Under the pieces are notes generated by a model. The model was not told the origin of the DNA. It ran no database searches and saw nothing but the letters and a program-made list of their open reading frames with translations. A stretch of 64,000 bases of DNA, taken from positions 562,782,510 through 562,846,509 of the forward strand of contig NC_081413.1 of the NCBI RefSeq assembly GCF_030272615.1, given 5' to 3'. Below, in pieces: positions 58,628 to 64,000 of the stretch. Position 1 is the stretch's first letter; every line of letters begins with the position of its first letter. The position numbers and the translations under genes were made by a program. The stretch comes from Cryptomeria japonica (taxonomy: Eukaryota; Streptophyta; Pinopsida; Cupressales; Cupressaceae).

Positions 58628-59404
58628 GGCGGCCAACAAATACAAATCCACCAGCAAGTTGATTTCTAAGGTTGAGCCTCTTTCTAAAAAAAAAATCTTG
58701 CGGGTAAGGACTATGGTACGAAGACTTCGGACCAAGAAATCAAACTAGACATTCCTATTAATGTCCTAAAGGAAAAACGGGGGACCATGGCTAAAGAGGT
58801 GGATAGTGGGTTACAGAGAAATGGTTCTCTGATGAACATGGTTATGGAAGTGACCAAAAGCCAGGAGTGCTACTGGAAATGGGTGGAGAGAGAAATTGAT
58901 ACCCTCAAAGATGGGTTTAAGGAGATAATGGGCATTTTCACTGCTTCGCGAGAGCCTAGCAAGTTTGAGAAGCTCATGAGTATGACCCAGAAGCTCTCCC
59001 AAGATGTTGAGATTATGAAATGCAACCATGAACAAAGAATTGAAAAAGTGGAGCAGTCTATGGCAGAGATAAAGAGAAACCTCAAGAACCCAATCGACAT
59101 AAGCAAGGAGGCCATGAATAACAGTATGGAGGGGCTCTAAAAGATCAATGTCATGGTTGCGGAGTACATAGCCATCCACCGTAAACCTGAGAAAGATCTT
59201 GGAGGCGAAGATATTGTTGTTGGAGGCAACAAAACCATAGGTGAAGACATTCCTATTGGAGGCAACAAAACCATAGGCCCTAGTCTGAGGACCAGGAGCA
59301 GAAGAAGCAAAAAGGGCACCTCCAGATTCATTATGGAAGAGCTAGAGGAAATAAATAAGACTACCATCCAGAAGAACCAAGAGTTGGTGCACTCTCTTCT
59401 TTGA
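58628..59404 (+). pseudogene. Coiled-coil-like ORF of unknown type (possible LINE ORF1 tail)
   Basis: First comes ANKYKSTSKLISKVEPLSKK in one frame. After a run of ten A it reads DYGTKTSDQEIKLDIPINV in a second frame, on to the Met at 58787 and MAKEVDSGLQRNGSL. That frame runs to 59404 with a single stop at 59138. The protein is rich in Glu/Lys heptads (SKFEKLMSMTQKLSQDVEI, EQRIEKVEQSMAEIKRNL), followed by two GGNKTIG repeats and a basic patch, RTRSRRSKKG. The next 160 bases resemble a LINE 3' tail (TTTGGTTTTTGGTCCATG ... TTTATCATTATAAAAAA). I do not recognise the protein. A LINE-mobilised copy of a host mRNA is an alternative. Confidence 0.5.
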
Positions 59405-59879
59405 GTGCTTTTGGTTTGTTGTTTGTGTCTCTTTTTCTTTCGTGTTTGTTCTGGGGTGCTCCCCTATTTTCCTTTGGTTTCTGTCTATTTGGCTGATGGA
59501 TGGTTTTTTTAAAACTTTTGGTTTTTGGTCCATGTAAAACTCGTTTATCATTATAAAAAACAATATGGACAATTAATTTCTAATTAATTTTATATTTAGA
59601 ATATATATGAAAAATATCACAAATTAGTAGTTTACTTCATCTTCAAATACTTAATGGTTAGTTGCTATAGGTTTTAGAAAGTAAAGATCTGATGCAAAAT
59701 GCTCATTTCAATGTCAAGTTTGGCCAAAAAGTGAACCCAATATTTTGGGATCACCCCTAATGTATCCTTCTTTTGAGTATTTATTAGTGAGGCTTGGACA
59801 TTCATTTTAGATGGTTGACATAAAGAAATAGAGAAGAGTTAGCAATTGATTTTGTTGGTTAATTTGAGGATATGAAGGC
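59405..59879. other. 3' tail of the preceding element, then no gene seen
   Basis: 59405-59565 is the T/G-rich tail described with the coiled-coil ORF. The rest is AT-rich without a supportable reading. Confidence 0.45.
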
Positions 59880-61127
59880 TTATGGATTGTTTGATCTTGA
59901 CATATGATGGATTTTTTATCATCATCATGGTCGATTTGATGAGTCCTTCACAATACCTACTCAACCTTCATCATCACTTGGGGATGTATTGCTAATAGAT
60001 AATGATATTGGTGATTATCATGATCCACTTCCTCCAAACCCACAAACTTTTCCATGTTTATCTTATAAAACTCTTGAGGAGGCAAGGACTTCTTGTTGGT
60101 GATACCCATAGGTTCTTGTTGCACTCTTTCACAAACTTCACATATTGATCTTTGAGTTATGTCATTTCAACTAACCCTACATTTTTTTTAGATTTTTTAT
60201 GTATTTTGAGTGAGTGGATGCTATTTATAAGAAATATTCCTCTTTGATGAGGAATCATACTTGGTATCGTGTACCTCTTCCTAATAGAAAACAATTGGTT
60301 TGATGGAAGTGGGTGAATTGTACCAAATCTGTAGAAAATAATTATATCAATGAGTACAAGATTTGTCTTGTTTCAAATGGATTTTCACAAGTAGAGGGAG
60401 TTGACCATTTGTATATATTTTCTCTTATTGCCAAGATGGATTCTATTCATTTGTTACTCTCTTTAATTGCATCTTAGGAATGGTCAGTGTATCATATGGA
60501 TGTAAAGAGATTTTTCTTTCATGGGGATCTTCATGAGAATATCTACATGGAACAACATCTTAGTTTTATGCAAGCCTCTTCACTTGTTTGCAAGATTCAC
60601 CATTCATTGTAGAATATTTGAATAGAGCCTCAAGATTGGCATGAGAAGATGGATATCTTCTTGCTTGCTTTAGGTTTCACATGTTGTCACATTGACCCTA
60701 GGGTTTATACTTGGAGACATGGGGAATATCTTTTGATTCATGTGTCATATGTCATGAATGATTTAATTTTCATGGGAGCTCCACTTCCATGATTCAAAGT
60801 ATTCAATTAAAATTAATGGAGTTTTTTCATATGGCTGACCTTGGACTTTTGTATAATTTCATTAGACTATAGGTTCAAGAAAATTATGAGGGGATTTTAA
60901 TTTTCTAGCAAAAGTATGTTGTAGACTTCCTCTAGAGATTAAGAGATCTATCATGGTTTATTGCAAGCTTGCCACCACACCTTTTAAGTCAAGTGTTATA
61001 GAATCTACCAATTTCACTACTAGTACAATTGATGCTACTTTGTATAAGTAGTTGGTTGGTAGTCTTTTTTACTTGACATAATCATCCTTATATTTCCTTT
61101 GTACTTGGACTTGTTGTTGTGAATCGG
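59880..61127 (+). pseudogene. Copia linker and reverse transcriptase (duplication copy 2)
   Basis: The linker reads GRFDESFTIPTQPSSSLGDV and DPLPPNPQTFPCLSY. RT begins near 60215: WMDAIYKKYSSLMRNHTWY, VPLPNRKQLV, INEYKICLVSNGFSQVEG, MDSIHLLLSLIAS and VYHMDVKRFFFHGDLHENIY. From 60526 the sequence matches the window start. The catalytic block here is SYVMNDLIF, so the second Asp of YVDD is Asn. ATLYK-stop-LVGSLFYL follows near 61045. Many stops are present. Confidence 0.78.
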
Positions 61128-61582
61128 TGTTCTGCAATTTACAAACTTATTAAATTGATTCTTAAATCATTGGATGCATAAGAATGAAAGTAAAATCTAA
61201 AAACATAAACCAATCAACCACAAAAAAATAACTCCAAGATTTTTACGTAGAAACCCGAAAAGGAAAAAACCGTGGTGGGATTTGAACCCACAATATTATT
61301 ATACTTTGATCGAGAGTATGATAATATTACAAAAATAGGAATGCACTTGCATTCAGGCTCATTGCCTAGAGCTCACTGTTCGAATAAATAAAATGGCTAC
61401 AACCTGAAGGACTCACTATCCTACAATTGATTACAAATTATTATAATATTGAATGAACAGAAGAATAGCATCTACTAATGCTAAATCAAAGTTTCGGTTA
61501 GGCTCAATTTGACTTCTGTAACTATTATGTTTCTTTGCTTTGTCTTCCTACACTATCATATACCAAAGCACCAAAATCTTCA
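61128..61582 (-). mobile_element. Truncated LTR-like insertion (copy 2)
   Basis: Matches 604-1058 of copy 1, including CCGTGGTGGGATTTGAACCCACAA near 61270, then jumps directly to RNase H sequence equivalent to position 1912. About 850 bp present in copy 1 are missing. Confidence 0.65.
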
Positions 61583-61910
61583 ATCTGATTTCATGATCAT
61601 GCAAGAAGCATACACCTACTGCATTATTATCAAGAAAGGCTGAGTATTTAGGTGTAGATTTAGCTAGTCAATGGATTCATTGGCTTTATTAGCTGGTGAC
61701 AGAGTTTGAATTTGCTCCTAATCATACCACTACTTTATGATATAATAATCAACGTGTCACTCGTATCTCATGCAATTCATCAAGGATAGTGTTCTTATCT
61801 TGGAATACTTACCTATAAAGTAGTAGGTTGTATAAATTTTTACTAAACCTTTGGCTTTTTCTCATTATCTTGAATTGTAATAAATTTTTGGGGTGATGGA
61901 ATTTGTCCTT
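61583..61910 (+). pseudogene. Copia RNase H remnant (copy 2)
   Basis: This matches 1913-2225. The readable pieces correspond to the STEAEY block and the IFTKPL end. Copy 2 has an extra 20 or so bases (AGTCAATGGATTCATTGGCT) near 61655 that copy 1 lacks, so copy 1 has a small deletion there. Confidence 0.65.
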
Positions 61911-62387
61911 AGGGATCTTCTAAAGTCCCTCCACTTTTCATGTTTTCTTTACATGTGTTTTCTCTCTTTCGGAGGAGTTTTTTTCCACAAGATTTTTCTT
62001 CTTTTTCATGTTTGTGATAGATTGTCTATACATGGGTACCTTATTAGGCATTACTTTCAGTACCCATTTTTGCATCTTTGCATCGGTTTGTTCCTTCTTA
62101 AGTTGTACTTAAGGAAGTGTTGTTACACGCTTATCCCTTAAAGTGCATCCTTCATTCTTCATCTCACCTCATCTTTTTAATATAACCGTTGGGCTTAATT
62201 ATTATTATTTTATTTGTCATATTTCACATTACAAATCTTGTTGGACAAGCCCACATTGCATTGACCGAACATTGATTGAATCTTGATATTATTATTATAT
62301 ATCTATGTTTGCTTACTCCACATTCAATAGTTTTCAAAGATTAATAGCAATGGTACACAAAAGATAAGAGAAAATCATATAGCAGCA

Positions 62388-63748
62388 ATGCTAATCACAA
62401 GGTTAATGGCTAGAGCATATGCAATAGACAGACTCTCCACATTATCAGATGATGTTCTTTTAAACCATATTTTCACAAAGTTTTCTTACAAAGTTGTTGT
62501 ACATTCCTCCATCCTCCCTTAGAGATGGCGATTCATGTGGAGGAAAACACCCATCCTCAAGTTTTTTCACCAGGACTTTGAGAAACAAAGAGATGACATG
62601 AGGATATAGGCCATGATTAATAAGGCCCTGCTCCAACCCGATGCTCATCTTCTCTATTTCAATCTTTGATTCACCTTGGATGACCCCAAGGCTGCCAATA
62701 TCAACACTTAGATTCGACTTTCAGCTGAAAAAAAGGTCAAACCAATGGAGCTATACATCTTTTATAGAGATCCAAACACTAGGATTAACGCTTCTACCAT
62801 AGTGGAGCTTGGAGACTCTTTTTTTAGGTGTGAAAACCTCACTACCCTACAACTGAAATTAATCAATCTTCCCATGATACCCAATAACTTTGGGGTTTTC
62901 TGATCCCTAAAAAACTTTATTGTATGGGTATTTTGAATTTGGATGATGCCATGTTTGAGCGATTCATGGTTGTCTGCCCACATCCCTGAAATTTGGCGAT
63001 TGGCATTTGTGAGGGGTTTACAAACTTGAATATACATTTTTCCAAACTTGGGTACCTAAAACTAATAGTTCTAAGCCCCAATTTATCATTGTAGATGGCT
63101 TCTCCCCGATTGAGTCAAATCAGCCTCATGGATTGGGGGCCATACCTAGGGCTAAAATTACTACAAGGCATTTCAAGATCAGAATCTACTAAACGTATTA
63201 CTCTTCTGAAACATAATATAGGCAATGCTATTCATCCAAAAATTCCTAGTATTACTGTTCTTAACAATTTTCCTAGGCTTGAAGAGTTGACAATCCATAG
63301 CCAATGTTCCCAAGTTAGTATTTTGTACATTGAAGTTAATCAGTGACTGGTATATTATCTTCTTGTCCTTTTATATTTATGGAACATCATTTATTTCTAA
63401 TTTGTGAATATAGGGATTAACCCACATTATCCTTGTTGCAGGAGATGATATCAAATGAGATTTCAGTACCAGAGTTGACATTGCCAAATTTGAAGATGGT
63501 GCATGCCCACATTGGCCTAGATAAGGATGGATGGAAAGACAGTGGCATTTCTGGGTTTTCTTCTCAGGCATAGTCCATCAAGTGTAACAAAGGTTTTTCT
63601 GCCTAAACGTTGCCCTAGGATCATGCGAGTTAAATTACAAGATTTGGAAAAGGAGTTCTCAAAATCAAGATTGTCTACCGCCACAAGAAGATGGTCAATG
63701 AATTCAAAAGAATTTTTCCAATTTTGTGGAAAATATGTTGAATATTAG
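62388..63748 (+). pseudogene. F-box/LRR pseudogene, paralogue of the gene at 4123
   Basis: This aligns codon by codon with the intact gene but carries stops at 62520, 62607, 62667, 62709 and 62901 (in the original frame), a 1-base loss near 62908, further stops near 62988 (TGA in CCCTGAAAT) and 63092 (TAG), and a 4-base gain near 63527 (GGATGGATGG) in exon 2. The intron (63314..63441) keeps GT and AG. The F-box is broken at SSILP-stop-RWRF. The exon 2 tail stays open from 63527 to 63748 and still reads FLGFLLRHSPSSVTKVFL. The promoter-side sequence is also conserved from about 62160. No functional product is expected. Confidence 0.9.
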
Positions 63749-64000
63749 TGGTAGGTTTGTAGAATTTGGATACTAGTTTCTATTTTCTTAGGGAATTTAT
63801 TTTTATGAAAGTATAGTAGATAAAATAACTATTTTCTACAGTCTCTTCAAAGACTACTTAGTATTCCATGTCAAGACTATTAGGTGTTTTAAAAATAGAT
63901 GTACATATATATGAAAAATTTGATGGTTATGTTATTTGAATTTTTCATATATTGTTGCAATTTCTACATTCATTTGTACAATATGCAATCCTTTTTGAAA
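63749..64000. other. 3' flank of the pseudogene, shared with the intact copy
   Basis: Matches 5484-5717, with a 20-base insertion near 63805. The similarity continues to the window edge, so the duplicated block extends beyond it. Confidence 0.8.

Overview
This window comes from a large, AT-rich, repeat-dominated plant nuclear genome. Four things point to a seed plant: Ty1/copia and Ty3/gypsy elements carrying plant-type LTRs and primer sites, plant-type LINEs with a zinc-knuckle ORF1 and an RNase H tail, a pentatricopeptide-repeat (PPR) fragment, and an F-box/LRR/FBD-like gene. The density of old, decayed, nested retroelements resembles a gymnosperm, probably a conifer. That taxonomic step is inference.

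Only one clearly intact host gene is visible: a two-exon F-box/leucine-rich-repeat gene on the + strand (4123..5483). Together with part of a decayed Copia pol upstream, it lies in a segment (1..5717) that is directly repeated at 60526..64000. The second copy carries a dead version of the gene (62388..63748). Both copies are cut by the window edges.

Layout. 1-5.7 kb: decayed Copia, an LTR-like insertion and the F-box gene. 8-9 kb: Copia RT ghost, then an LTR-like stretch and a (TA)n tract. 10-11.2 kb: a hairpin-rich CACTA-like stretch and a gypsy gag ghost. 12.8 kb: PPR ghost. 16.9-18.5 kb: a multi-exon, broken plant transposase-like gene on the - strand. 20.3-23.2 kb: gypsy gag-protease ghost on the - strand with its 5' LTR side. 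23654..31184: a complete 7.5-kb LTR element (- strand, 5-bp target duplication CATTG) that encodes gag and a degenerate protease but no visible RT or integrase. It sits inside another gypsy protease gene. 31.8-37.4 kb: LTR-like sequence, then a clear Copia-type LTR followed by a long unrecognised ORF. 37.7-39.5 kb: LINE 3' half on the + strand. 41.3-56.1 kb: an old - strand LINE with ORF1 and ORF2, split by a complete Copia element (45657..52584, target duplication CTTGG) and by a solo LTR (53844..55029, target duplication AGTAG). The composite is flanked by about 486-bp direct repeats. 57-58.6 kb: truncated Copia. 58.6-59.5 kb: a coiled-coil-like ORF with a LINE-like tail. 59.9-62 kb: the Copia remnant leading into the second F-box copy.

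Relative order read from the nesting: the LINE was present before both the Copia and the solo-LTR insertions, and the older gypsy was present before the 7.5-kb element. The Copia-plus-F-box block was duplicated after the Copia had already received an LTR-like insertion, because both copies share the insertion's left edge.
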